From contig NC_044916.1 in assembly GCF_003576645.1 (NCBI RefSeq), forward strand, positions 17,352,592 to 17,416,591: a stretch of DNA of 64,000 nucleotides. The letters are read 5' to 3'. Numbering within the stretch: the stretch's first letter is position 1; each line of letters starts with the position of its first letter. The translations under genes and the position numbers were made by a program. Below are positions 23,852 through 34,588 of this stretch, one piece after another. The DNA is from Ipomoea triloba. Taxonomy: Eukaryota; Streptophyta; Magnoliopsida; Solanales; Convolvulaceae. The notes under the pieces were generated by a model, which saw only the letters and a program-made list of their open reading frames with translations, was not told the DNA's origin and ran no database searches.

Positions 23852-24774
23852 GATCAGCAGCAAGAAATTCTTGCGGTTGTTCGCAGCAAAAATATTTGTT
23901 CTAAACATCATCAAATAATATTTTTTCGTAGGAAAGTATATGAATATTTATGAAGGATTTGAAGTGTACCGTAAAATTGATGAAAAAGCTATGAAAGATT
24001 TGAAGTGTACCGTAAAATTGATGAAAAAGTTTGTCTAGATAGAGGAAAAAAAGTTTGTAGAGAATCTTGAAAAGTTTGAGGTTAGAGGGTTGTATTTCAT
24101 CTATTTATATTAATGAAGAAAAAGTCTATAGAAATCCTATTTTGACAGAGTCCATGAAAGTTAATAACTTTTTGAATACCAGTAGACTTTTAAAAACTCT
24201 ATAAAAGTCTTAATCGAATATCAGTATACTTTTAAAGAGTTTTGAAAAGTCTGAATCCAATACTGGTAGACTTTTAAAGAGTTTTTTAAAAGTCTAAATT
24301 GAATACCACCAAACTTTTAAAGTTGATAAAAGTCATTAAAAATCTATAAAAGTCATGATTGAATATATCCCCCTTAGTCTTTTTTTTTTTTTTTAATCAA
24401 AACATCTTTATTTGGTCCTAGTATTATTATGACATTTGGTCCTAGTGTTATTGTAGCATGACCATTTTTGGTCCTCTGTCAACAAATTGTTGAAATGCAG
24501 TTAAATACAATGACATTTTGATTTTTTTTTTATACAAAGTAGGTTGACACGCTATATTTTTTATGTTTATGTTTTTTTTTAAAAAAGTACATAATTGAAG
24601 ACCGAAATACCCTTGTATTTAACAACATTTAAATTGTTTTGTTGATAGATAACAAAAAATGACGATGTCACAATAATACTAGGACCAAAAGTGGATGTTA
24701 TGAAAGTAAATAACTAAAAGTGGATTGTCACATATAAATCTAAGACCAAAAATAGAATTAACTCTTTTCATTTA

Positions 24775-25084
24775 TATATGTCCATTTTTTATACATTATA
24801 CATTATCTGTCCAAAAAATATGTCCGTTTTTTATACATTATACTATAAGAGTTTACTATACAATATTTTGGTAAAAAATAATCATACATTTATAAATTCT
24901 GTTATTTTTTTCAACTATTTTTTTTGTCATGCACATGCATCCATAATATATTTTCTTATCTTCTCCAATGATAATAATATATACACATTATCGATTGGAT
25001 TACTATATATGTTATTTCCTAAAATATAAATATCAAATTTATAAAAATGTTTACATAATAATAATAATAACAATAATAATAATA

Positions 25085-25116
<32 letters not shown>

Positions 25117-25211
25117 ATATAAATATCTAAAATCTAAATAAATCTAAGATTTTAATATAGAGTACTAATATAGTGTAACGATATTTGCACATCGCGCATA
25201 GTGAATACTAG
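24775..25211 (+). mobile_element. Probable Helitron 3' end
   Basis: The segment ends GTGAATACTAG at 25211 followed by T, with an imperfect hairpin TGCACATCGCGCA about 15 bases upstream. These features match the other Helitron 3' ends in the window. The 5' end was not found. A (TAA)n/(ATT)n tract lies near 25058-25112. Confidence 0.5.
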
Positions 25212-25229
25212 TTATCTAGATAAAGGTTA

Positions 25230-26440
25230 AGGGGGTGTTTGGTTGAAATTTGCAAATTGAAACCAATTAGAATGAGTTTGAGAAATTTTACTTTTGAACA
25301 TATTTTATTTTTAGTCTTCTGTTATTGTGGTATTATCACATTTAATCCTGCTCTTTTAATTTTGTTATATTACATTTTTTCATTTACATGCCACAATTAA
25401 TCATTCTTTTAAAATTTTATTATTCTACCATTTAATAAATATGACAAATTTTGCTATTTTATAATTTAATAAATATAGTAAATTTGAACTTGGTCATCCG
25501 GTAAAAAGTGAGGACAAATCACAGTTACAATCAGAGTTCATCAATGGTTGATGGTTTTAATAAAAACGTTGGTCCCGATAGAATGGATGAGTGAGTCCAG
25601 AAGGGGAGGTGGAGTTGAATAGACTCACTAGCAGTTTTGAAAAAATTCTTCACGAACCGATACTTTTTACCAAGGGGTAAAAGTAACAAGTCGATAAGAG
25701 TTTAGATTGCACAATGGAAAATAAGACTTGGTCTCTTTTAAATTAACTTTGCACGTTTGGTTTGCGTAGATGAAAACTTAGGCTTTATCGTGATAATGAG
25801 AATGCAAGCAATGAAGAATATAACAAGACGGTAGAGAGAGAGAGAGAGAGAGTTTTTATAGTGGTTCAGTTATTAACGAAGCCTAGTCCACTTTTCCTCA
25901 CAACTTGTGAAGGTTTGCACTAATCACTCCTTAGTACAAGTTCACCACCAAGTTTGTCTCCTTAATCACCAAGCCGAACAACAAACTTGCACCAACAGAT
26001 TTTTCAACTCCTAGAGTTTACTCTACCTCTTTCTACTTATCCAAGTAGAGGATGTTATTTGAAGAAATATTTTCTTCTTTTCTCCAACTGAAATCTTGGC
26101 TTTGTAGGATATGGAACTTGCTCGTTGAAGCAACTCAAGATTTCTAAGAATTTGGATAGAAACTTTAAAGCCTAAACTCTTTTTTCAATCACGGGTCACT
26201 TGTTGCTTATAGACTTAAAGCTTTTTGCAATAACTTGAATGTTTTTAGAATGACCAGCACATCCTTCTGAACGTGAAAGGGGTATTTATAGGTGAGAAAT
26301 TTTGTCCCGATGGAGGGAAAGAAAAAATTTCAGAACTTAATGACCAGTGAGTAAAAACCGCTGGTATTAAGCACATGTGAGTGTTAGTACTTTCTAGCTG
26401 TGATAAGCACCTAAGATAACTAGGAATTAGGGTCTATATC
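25230..26440 (-). repeat. LTR-like repeat region
   Basis: The minus strand has a TATA-like CCTATAAATACCCC near 26293-26280. Downstream lie a dense CT/GA tract (GA run near 25833-25851) and the sort of AGTGGTTCAGTT / GCCTAGTCCAC text seen in LTRs. No paired LTR or coding region was found, so a solo LTR is possible but unproven. Confidence 0.35.
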
Positions 26441-26514
26441 GGGGTGAATTGATAGTAATTAGTGTTCTTTTGTGACTAACCTATGGCACCGTACCCAATA
26501 TAACTTGGAACCTT

Positions 26515-27367
26515 AATGGTATGAGATTGGTCGTTACTAAATTAGGAGATCATGTTATTGAAGCCAAGGTGACGTCAAGAAGTAGTATGGGTCTTCAAGT
26601 TTTGATTCCAAGATTGTCATTGACACCTTCAGATCCTAGATTGCCGTTAAATTTCAAAGAAGGCAATTCCCTTTAATGTTGTGTTATGCTATGAGCCTAT
26701 GATAATAAATAAGCAATTGTTATGCCGTGGACCCAGGTCCACCTTGCAAGGTGGACCTGGGTCTACATTCACATACACTATACTCTACATTCACATACAC
26801 TATACTATACATTCACACTTTGTAAACTCCACATTCACATACACTATACTCTACATTCACACTTTGTAAACTCTACATTCACACATTACATGATTATATG
26901 ATACTCTACATTCACAGTTTGTAAACTCCACATTCACACATTACATGATTATATGATACTCTACATTCACACTTTGTAAACTCCACATTCACACATTACA
27001 AGATTATATGTTTAGTAACTATATTACCACTGTTATGCATTCACACATTCAAAATTTTATATTCACAGGTCCTATACTCCATATCCACAACTTGAAAACT
27101 TCACATTCACACATTACAGGGCTACAAGTTGCTAGAACTTCTTAACTCTATTACAGATTCACACATGCATAACTCTACATTCACGATTTCTATACTCTAT
27201 ATTCACAATTTGAAACCTTCACATTCGCACATTTCTAGGCAACTCTACATTCACACAATCATAACTGTACATTCACGATTCCTATACTCTACATTCACAC
27301 TTTGAAACCTCTACATTCACACATTTTTGGACAACTTTATATTCAGCAATATGTTTACTAATTAAAA

Positions 27368-27398
<31 letters not shown>

Positions 27399-27672
27399 GA
27401 GATAAAAATGACGTAGTTTTGGACCCAGGTCCACCTTGCAAGGTGGACCTGGGTCCACAGCATAATTTGCCATAAATAAGAATCAAGGACAAACTTTTAC
27501 AAATGTTGGGCTACTTTTGAAAAAACTGGTTTTTGTCCATGGACAGTTGTACGTGGTTTTATCTAGAGTTAACAATCTAAAAGACCTTCAAGTTGTTATT
27601 ATAGGTGATAGCGGGGAGTACTCTGCTTCAACTATAAATGTGGTGTATCAAGAGGTTTTCAAAATTTTATAA
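26515..27672 (+). pseudogene. Helitron helicase (Pif1-like) C-terminal pseudogene, split
   Basis: The first part, 26515-26713, reads NGMRLVVTKLGDHVIEAKV and IPRLSLTPSDPRLPLNF. After a one-base shift it reads QFPLMLCYAM. The second part, 27472-27672, reads INKNQGQTF, HGQLYVVLSRVNNLKDLQVV and stops. These are the final motifs of the plant Helitron Rep-helicase, a Pif1-type helicase that unwinds DNA during rolling-circle transposition. A Mutator-like element (26714-27471) splits the two parts exactly at a 9-bp duplication. The N-terminal Rep domain and most of the helicase are absent. Confidence 0.85.
26714..27471. mobile_element. Mutator-like element with palindromic ends, inserted in the helicase
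   Basis: It is flanked by perfect 9-bp duplications ATAAATAAG (26705-26713 and 27472-27480). The inverted ends are TTATGCCGTGGACCCAGG and, read inversely, TTATGCTGTGGACCCAGG. Each end contains a longer self-complementary block (GGACCCAGGTCCACC, TTGCAA, then its complement), so each terminus alone can fold. The interior is a minisatellite built on CTACATTCACA and CACTTTGTAAACTC. No transposase. Same architecture as 14343-14894. Confidence 0.9.
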
Positions 27673-27829
27673 TTTAATTTTAATTCAATCAAAGTGTGTA
27701 ACATTTTTCTAAATGCAGTATTGTTTTAAAGTATTTGGCAATACATATTTTGTTATTAAGTAATTATGATTTTTTTGTGGAGGTATATTCCAAAATCAAT
27801 TTTTATTAGTATAATAGCATTATCTTCAT

Positions 27830-27857
27830 CCCGTGCATCGCACGGGTGCAAACCTAG
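27830..27857 (+). other. Helitron 3' terminus (hairpin plus CTAG)
   Basis: A perfect hairpin CCCGTGC-ATC-GCACGGG (27830-27846) is followed seven bases later by CTAG at 27854-27857 and then T. This is the expected end of the Helitron carrying the helicase fragment. Confidence 0.85.
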
Positions 27858-27892
27858 TAAAGTTAAAAGACAAAAGAATTGACTTTCCTCTC

Positions 27893-28240
27893 TTAGAGCA
27901 ACCACATTATTGGATTTCTACACAATTTTTAAAGAAGTCATGTAGGAGAGAGACAAAAATGGGAGAGAAAAAGAAAAAGAGAAAAAGCTTCTGACAAATT
28001 TTTTTAAAGAAAAAGAAGTCATGTTTCAATCAGAGTGGTTGCGTGGGAAACACGTGCTGGCTGAGGCGCGATGTGCGCTCCAAACACGCAAAATGTGTCT
28101 TTTTTTTTTTTCTCCTGCAAAATTTATGTATTTGCAGGAGAAAAGTTTCTCAAAAAATCAGCTACTCCACCCGTTTTTTTCTTGCCAAGTTAGTTTTTTC
28201 TTTGTAAAAAATCCAACAAAAATACTAGTACGGATGTCCT
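27893..28240. mobile_element. Possible MITE
   Basis: The left edge TTAGAGCAACCACAT and the right edge read inversely (CTAAGGACATCCGTA) are weakly similar, like some hAT-type MITEs. A perfect stem TCTCCTGCAAA / TTTGCAGGAGA lies at about 28111-28142. No target duplication was found. Confidence 0.35.
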
Positions 28241-28892
28241 TAGACACTTAACAAAAAAACAATCTTCCATCTCAAAAAAAAAAAAAAAAAACTTCCTGAA
28301 ACCTTCTCAGCTCAACTTAGATTCTCACCTTTCCTCTGATTAGTAAGCCGCCACCGATTTTGCAACTTTTTTGCAGTTATTTAATTTCGGTTGCAGTTAT
28401 TTAATTTTGATTTTGTATTCCCATTATACCTTTAATATTATTGGTTTTTGTTATATTTATATTTAGTAGATTAGAAGATAGATATAGATAAATTATATAG
28501 TAATAAATTAGTAATGTGAAATGAGAAAATCAGAGTGTGTTTGATTCATGCATGGGTATGAGTTTTGATAAAAATATTTTGCATGTTTGGTAGTATAATA
28601 GAATTGGAATGATTACTAATATTAATGTTTGGTTATGTATGACTATATATTGGGAATAAAGATTTTAAAAATACAAAAATAAAAAATCAAAACAATTGAT
28701 TATAATAAAATAACATTCAAAACATTAATATGAACAAAACAAATTAAAAAAAAAAATCTAAAAGCACTAGAAAAATCATATATTACCAATAAGATGGAAT
28801 GAAACATTTTTTAATTAGAAAATGAAGCTTTTTTAATTACAAGAGTAACCAAATCTCATAATTATATTTTAAAAAGTTGTCAACTAAACACA
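28241..28892. other. Gene-free AT-rich stretch
   Basis: A poly-A tract lies near 28275-28292, and TTGCAGTTATTTAATTT occurs twice near 28372-28410. No gene is recognised. Confidence 0.5.
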
Positions 28893-28900
28893 CCCTCAAT

Positions 28901-29589
28901 TAGTCATGGTCACAGTTCAGTTCAAGTTCCGAACCGACAGTTCCCGGTTCCGAAATTGGCCAAACCGAAACCGAACATTTCAGGTACGATTCCAAGTATG
29001 GTTCGGAATCGGCGGTTCCGATTCGAAGCGAAATTTTTTTTAAATTGTCCAAATTCAACAATTAATATTTTTTGTTGAAAAGATTTCATTCTAAATGTTT
29101 TTAAAATAGTTATATTAAGTATTTACAAAGTTAAACTATATTAAAAAAATTGTTATAGTTAAATTTTAAAATGTTATTTAATTCTTTTTTTTTGAGTACT
29201 ACTAACTCAACAAAAAAAATGTAGTATTCCACTAAGACTTGAACCCACTCCCATCATCAATGTTAATCGGGACATCAAGTGCCACTTGACCACAATGTCT
29301 TTGGCAAATGTTATTTAAAGTTAAACTTTAATCAAATAATAATTAAACTTTAACCAAATAATAAATAATAATTAATTTTTTTTTATTTTTTTTAGTTTTT
29401 CCGATTTTGAATCGGAACGGTCCGGTTTCGAATCGAAACTGACGATTCCGATTTTAAATATTATGGAATCGGAACCAAAATTTTATGGATTCTGATTTTT
29501 AATCGGAACCGTAACCGTCCGTACGATTCAAATTTCGGTCCAATTTTAACAATGCATGATTCAATTTGAACCGAACCGTGATCATCATA
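28901..29589. mobile_element. hAT-like element, split by a SINE
   Basis: It is flanked by 8-bp repeats CCCTCAAT (28893-28900) and CCCTAAAT (29590-29597), one mismatch. The ends are TAGTCATGGTCACAGTTC and, read inversely, TATGATGATCACGGTTCGG. The subterminal regions are full of GGTTCCGATT / GAACCG motifs, like the hAT element at 2708-3542. No transposase. Confidence 0.75.
29182..29307 (-). mobile_element. SINE nested in the hAT-like element
   Basis: It is flanked by perfect 11-bp repeats ATGTTATTTAA (29171-29181 and 29308-29318). On the minus strand it has an A-box-like GTGGTCAAGTGGC, a B-box-like GGGTTCAAGTC and a tail appearing as a T run at its low-coordinate end. This tRNA-like promoter plus tail is typical of plant SINEs. 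Confidence 0.85.
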
Positions 29590-29632
29590 CCCTAAATCCT
29601 AAAATTTTGATTTTCATTACTAATGAAAATCC

Positions 29633-29813
29633 ATGAACCAGACACGGCCTCCATCCGTACGTGGAGACGGGAGTCCAAAATCCCTAAGCTGCCAAAACGG
29701 AAAAATTGAGAAATCCCCTGAAGTTCCTCGCGACGTTGCCGGCGAAGTCTGTCCACCGCTTCCAAGCTCATCGCCGGCAGCCTGCTCCACCGCGTCACTG
29801 ACAACAGTAAGTC
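29633..29813 (+). other. GC-rich exon-like segment of uncertain nature
   Basis: The base composition is gene-like, and ACAACA before GTAAGTC at 29814 would make a good splice donor. A frame starting at 29633 (MNQTRPPSVRG...) is open to the donor but resembles nothing I know. It could be the untranslated first exon of the phosphopantetheinyl transferase gene 4.6 kb downstream, where an acceptor-like TGTATGCAG lies at about 34417, or an unrelated non-coding exon. Unproven. Confidence 0.3.
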
Positions 29814-32800
29814 TTCCTCCTACGATTTTGGCCTTTGTTTACTGTCTTCAGATTTGGGAAGTGTAAATTTTGATTTTCGATTTCTGATTACTTGAGCCTT
29901 GGGCATCGAAGAAAACTTTGATTGCCTTGCGCACTTGAACTTGATTTCTGATTTTTTTGGGTTGATTTGATGAATTCTATTTTTCTGGATCGAGTTGAAG
30001 CTTGAAGCCTTTGAACATTGATTTTTATTTGTTTTATTTTATTCTTATTATTTTTTTGTATAGTTTGTTTCTCAACAGATCTTTGTTTTCAGACATTTTA
30101 ATTGTATCTCTTAGTCTATGTTAAGAGTTTCCCGGCACATTTGAATGCAGACTAATAGCAAAATATAGGCCAAGAATGCCAGTACTATCAGTAGTAATTC
30201 CTCCGCTCAAGACTAAGATTCTAGTATCATACTATTTGTGGGTTTAAACCTACATAGGATAAGTTGCTTATCCAATTTCCAGGATGATTTTTAAGTTCCA
30301 CCTTTTAAAAAAAATAATAATAAATGTAAAAATTAATTTTTTTCTTTAAATTTTTTTACTTTTCAACAAATGAATGTTTCATTCAAATTCAGAGAGTGGC
30401 TGTCCGAAATGTTAGTAGATGAAAATGCAACACTGGGGTGCTTGCATTTTTATTTTTTATTTTTTTCCATTTTGATGCAAATCACTAGTTTGATTTGTAA
30501 CACCCCATTTTTATAAAACCGTGTTAAGAAAATAGAACAACAAAATAACAACACTCTATATGAATTTTATTTTGCTCTACACACTGTCTCTCATACCCTC
30601 ACATTCTGCTGTACTCAGTACTGCCTTCACTGCTGCTGCAGTACACACTCTGCAGCAGACTTGCTGCCTTCTGGACTACATTTTGACTCCACTTACTCCT
30701 ACAGTACACACTAACATACATATATATAGATAGACACACAACACAACTTAACTAACATTCAACTCTATCTAACATTCTACCTTACCTAACATTCTACTAA
30801 CTCAACTAACATTCTAACAAACCGGAATATTTACTCCACGGTATTTCTTTCATTTCCACTGCTGCTGTTCTCTGTATTTTTTTTTTCTTTTCTGTATTTT
30901 TTTCCTGTAAGCTTCGAGTTCTGTTCTTGTTGTGTATAGTGTTGTTCTTGCTGACGATTCCATTGCCGACGAGATTCCGTTGCCGACGAATTTTAAAAGT
31001 ATATGGAAAATAAAATTTCAATATACAAGTCCTTATCTTCTAGTCATCTTTCTGTTTTGCTATTTGTTTTCATGCTTTGCAGGTATTGTATTCTGATATC
31101 TCTGTGGTGATGTTGAATTCTTGATTTAGTTGGATTTTGTAAAGGAAGAATATGATTTGCCCAGTGATTTTCAAGGAATGTTTTTGCTTGGTTAAGTCTA
31201 ATAATCTGTGAATAGTGTGTTATTTATAGATAAGTTGTTGACTTGTTATTTACATTGTCTTAAATCATGTTGGTCTATAATATGCATCATGCAGCTTTTC
31301 TCAATAAGATTGTTAGTATTACCAAGTTATGTTTTGTTTTAGATCTTTTATAGGTGTTTCACCTATGTTGGTTATTGTTTGAGACTTTGAGGAATTCCTA
31401 GGAAGTAGGAATGGTGTTTAGTCATTGAATGTAACTTTGTTTAAACTGGAAGCAGAATTTGGTTTGTAATATCTATTGTATCAGTTCTAGCTTGACGGAT
31501 CACTGAGATTAATACTTTTCCTGTCTAGCAGAATCTGATGCATTGTTCATTTTTTTGAGCATGTAGGACAGTAGGGGGCAAGTTTATGAGTTTCTATTGT
31601 TTATATCAATTGGTATATAAATTTTGTGAAACTGAAACGGTAAGATGGTTTTCTTTCACTTGGAGGGTTGGAAGGCACCACTTAGAGGGATTACGTATTT
31701 ATGTGTATAGTTGGGTAGTAGTTGTTTTGGCTTTCTTGAGTTGTTCTTAGAATTCTGATCTTATGAGCTTTTGGTTTTAACAGATGTTTTATGTATTTGT
31801 GATTATATATGTTTATGAAATTTCAATGAGCTCATGGTTCCAAGGGTCTTGACTTGGTATAGTATTGAAATTTGTATTAATGTAATAATGTATTTGTCAA
31901 TGTGCATGTTAATTAACTGTATTGTAGTTTGCAATGAGAAATAAATTCTTAGTTAATTAATTAGTTTGATATATATGATAATAATGCATAAATATTTACA
32001 TGTTTAAAACTTTAAATGAATCTTATATATTAAACATCATTAATTACTACTCTTAAAGATTGAATATTTTCTCAAGTTAGTTACAATTTAGATACAACTG
32101 TTGAAGACAAAATATATAAGCATGACATTTGAAACACAAGTAAACAACAATGAACGAGAGAAGATGATTGATGCAGATGAGGAAAAGTGCAGACCATTAA
32201 TTATAATGCTTCTCTATCCAGGATTATTTAAAACAACAATAAGTCAATAACACAGGTTCTCAAAACAAGGCTTTAGTATCTGAGCAGACTAGCTTAGTGG
32301 ATTGGGAATAAAAGTCTTCCTAATGCTTGATGTGAAGTTTGTTGCTGTTCAAGGAATCAAGTTTCTGGGTGGGCAAAATACTCAAGATTTAATTAATCAA
32401 AGCGCTATATAAGGAATAAATAAGAGGCTTTTCATCTTCAATTTTAAAGTGCATTTAAAACATAATCTCAGGCCACCATGTTTATATGAGCATAACAGAA
32501 AATGGGTATATATACAATATATAAATAAGCAGCAGCATTTTGAAACAATACCTAATGATCCTTTGCAAATAAGCCAAATTGAGCAAAGGTAAGGGCCAAA
32601 ATCCATTGCTTTTGTTTTGTTTCTTCTATTCCTTTTAAGATTCCAACCTAGCTTTCAACTTTTCTTTCTTAGAAGTTAGAATAGGGCATTACTATGGTAT
32701 ACCAACCACCCAATGACAACAATACTTTCAAATTAATTTAATCCTAAAAAATTTTGAAACTACTTTCTTTGCCTCCCTCTTAGCATCAAGATGGGTAATC

Positions 32801-34452
32801 ACAAGTTGGGTTAACAAGAGGTATCCTTAAAGTTGTCATTTTCACTTTTAAGAGCCTAGATTAGTTGTGTGAAGTCTTTGGTTACCAGCATGTTGTCATG
32901 CTATATGCTGTTTTATGACACGTATTTTTGTTCTAACAAGAATGGTGCTTGCATCCTGTTATTGTTTTTCTTCTCTTCATTTAAATGCTTTGAAGAATGG
33001 AGGATTAGGAAATGAAAAGTTGTTTCTGTTCTGAAAATATAGTTTTCATTTTTGTAATTCAATATTACTATCCATCTTCCTGTTTTGCACTTCTCATCCT
33101 TTATCAAACTTCATTATCACTTAGTCTACTAAATTGTTGTTCTTGCAATGTATTTTAATATTGATGTAAACATTATGCATTGAGCAGTGAGCACTCTTTT
33201 AAAAATTAGTTTCTATATAAAGATCAGTTTTAAACAAGTTTTCTCCAAAACATGCAGGTCCTACAAAGATAGAAATTCATTAAAAAGAAAAGAAAATGAA
33301 AGCCATCCTCTTTTGCTTTAAAACCTAGAAAGGCGATGCTTCGCAAGAAAAGAAATAAAAATTGCAATTCACCTTTTTTCTTAAATCAATGAACATATCA
33401 GGTCAATAAGGAGTTAAAAAATAAAATAAAAAGTAAGGATATATGTAATATTACTGGCATCATAAATTAGGAAGTTATGAAATTATAAATAAGGAGCTTA
33501 CAAGCGTGTAAAATCATTTTTCTTTTGTCAGATCCAATAAAGTGTAAGGTTTTCTTTTCTTTTCTTCTTTGAGGGAAATAATGATTTAAATTGTAAGCTC
33601 TCATAAAAAATACAACTAGGGGTAGCTATTGGACTGATTCAGATCTAGATCGAAACTGAACCCTCCTACCTGAACTTGAACTAGTTATAATCTTGCTAAT
33701 AAAAGTATAAAACATACACCTAGGACAACATGTAAGACTTGCATATAAAGGGGTTAATCACATTTTTCTTTCAACTTTGATGATTTATTTAAGAGCTTTT
33801 TTGAATTCAATGGATCTAATTGTATTGTAACATTCAAGATTATATTACGGAGTATTATTTTTTTTAAAATTTTCTACAGAACACTCAATTTCAACATATT
33901 TACTCCACAATATTAAAAACCTAGCTATTTTTTACTGCAGATTAGTTATATGATTATTTTAAAAAATAGTCCAATAACATCAAAGAACAACACTTCATCT
34001 TCTTCTTGATCCGTAAGTATATAGCACTCAAGCATAGCTATATGCTAATATGCAGGAAGCCAGGAAATCGCCAGCTTTGCAAGTTGGCTGGGTATGATCT
34101 ATTAACAATTTGGGGGCGTCAGGTCGTGTCAGGAAAGCATATAGCATGGTAAATTACCGGACTGTCGGCATGTAGCTTGTTCTTTGTTTTCCTCTACGAG
34201 CTGAAGTAATGGCTATCAAAATTCCCAATTGAAATCCAATTTAATTGAGGTATTGAAGGATTCTGCGGCTCTGCTGCCCGGTAAGATTGGTAGTTAACAT
34301 TAAATTTCATCCGTTTGCAAAAAAAAAAAACATTAAATTTCATCCAATTTAATTTAAGATTTTCGATTGTCATAACAAAGGAGAAAATATACAATCTTTA
34401 TTGCATTTGTATGCAGAAATTCATATTCTTCGTGGAAAGGGTTAGTCTTGGA
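29814..34452. other. Long gene-free stretch upstream of the PPTase gene
   Basis: T-rich, intron-like sequence fills most of it. 30494-30830 holds repeats of CTAACATTCTA and a TGTAACACCCC start that may mark an LTR fragment. 33615-33680 has weak CGAAACTGAACC text. I see no coding exon on either strand. It could be one large 5' intron of the downstream gene or plain intergenic DNA. Confidence 0.4.
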
Positions 34453-34557
34453 ATGAGGATGCAGTGTACCTTTTATCGAAAACTATTCACTTGTTCACCC
34501 TCTCTGACTCCCGTACAACTACCATCTCCAAAGTACACTTCTATGACACACTCTCTT

Positions 34558-34588
<31 letters not shown>

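Larger units (their letters stand above)
21704..24374. mobile_element. Probable inserted element(s) with TTA target and TTTTAAA-rich ends
   Basis: The left part (21704-21890) repeats TTTTAAATACTTTTAAATAC. The right part (about 24180-24374) is rich in GACTTTTAAAGAGTTTT and ends ATTGAATATATCCCCC. The two share AAAGTCT/AGACTTTT-type motifs in opposite orientation. The 3-bp TTA target would fit the PIF/Harbinger superfamily, but the left terminus seems truncated, so this is tentative. Confidence 0.4.
21661..24764. mobile_element. Foldback element (GAGTTRATTC ends) split by later insertions
   Basis: It is flanked by direct repeats TTTTCATTTA at 21651-21660 and 24765-24774. The left end is GAGTTGATTCCATTTTTTGT. 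The right end read inversely is GAGTTAATTCTATTTTTGGT. Its right half (24375-24764) matches the foldback MITE at 11779-12191. The left arm stops after about 43 bases at CCACTTTTA and appears to resume at 24375 with TTAGTCTTTTT, implying an insertion of about 2.7 kb flanked by TTA. A 9-10-bp duplication would suit a Mutator-like element. Confidence 0.7.

Noticed and set aside
29710..29790. Residues LPAKSVHRF in one plus frame, similar to the end of an F-box
   Set aside because: The match is short, stops lie just upstream and downstream, and no second F-box feature follows.
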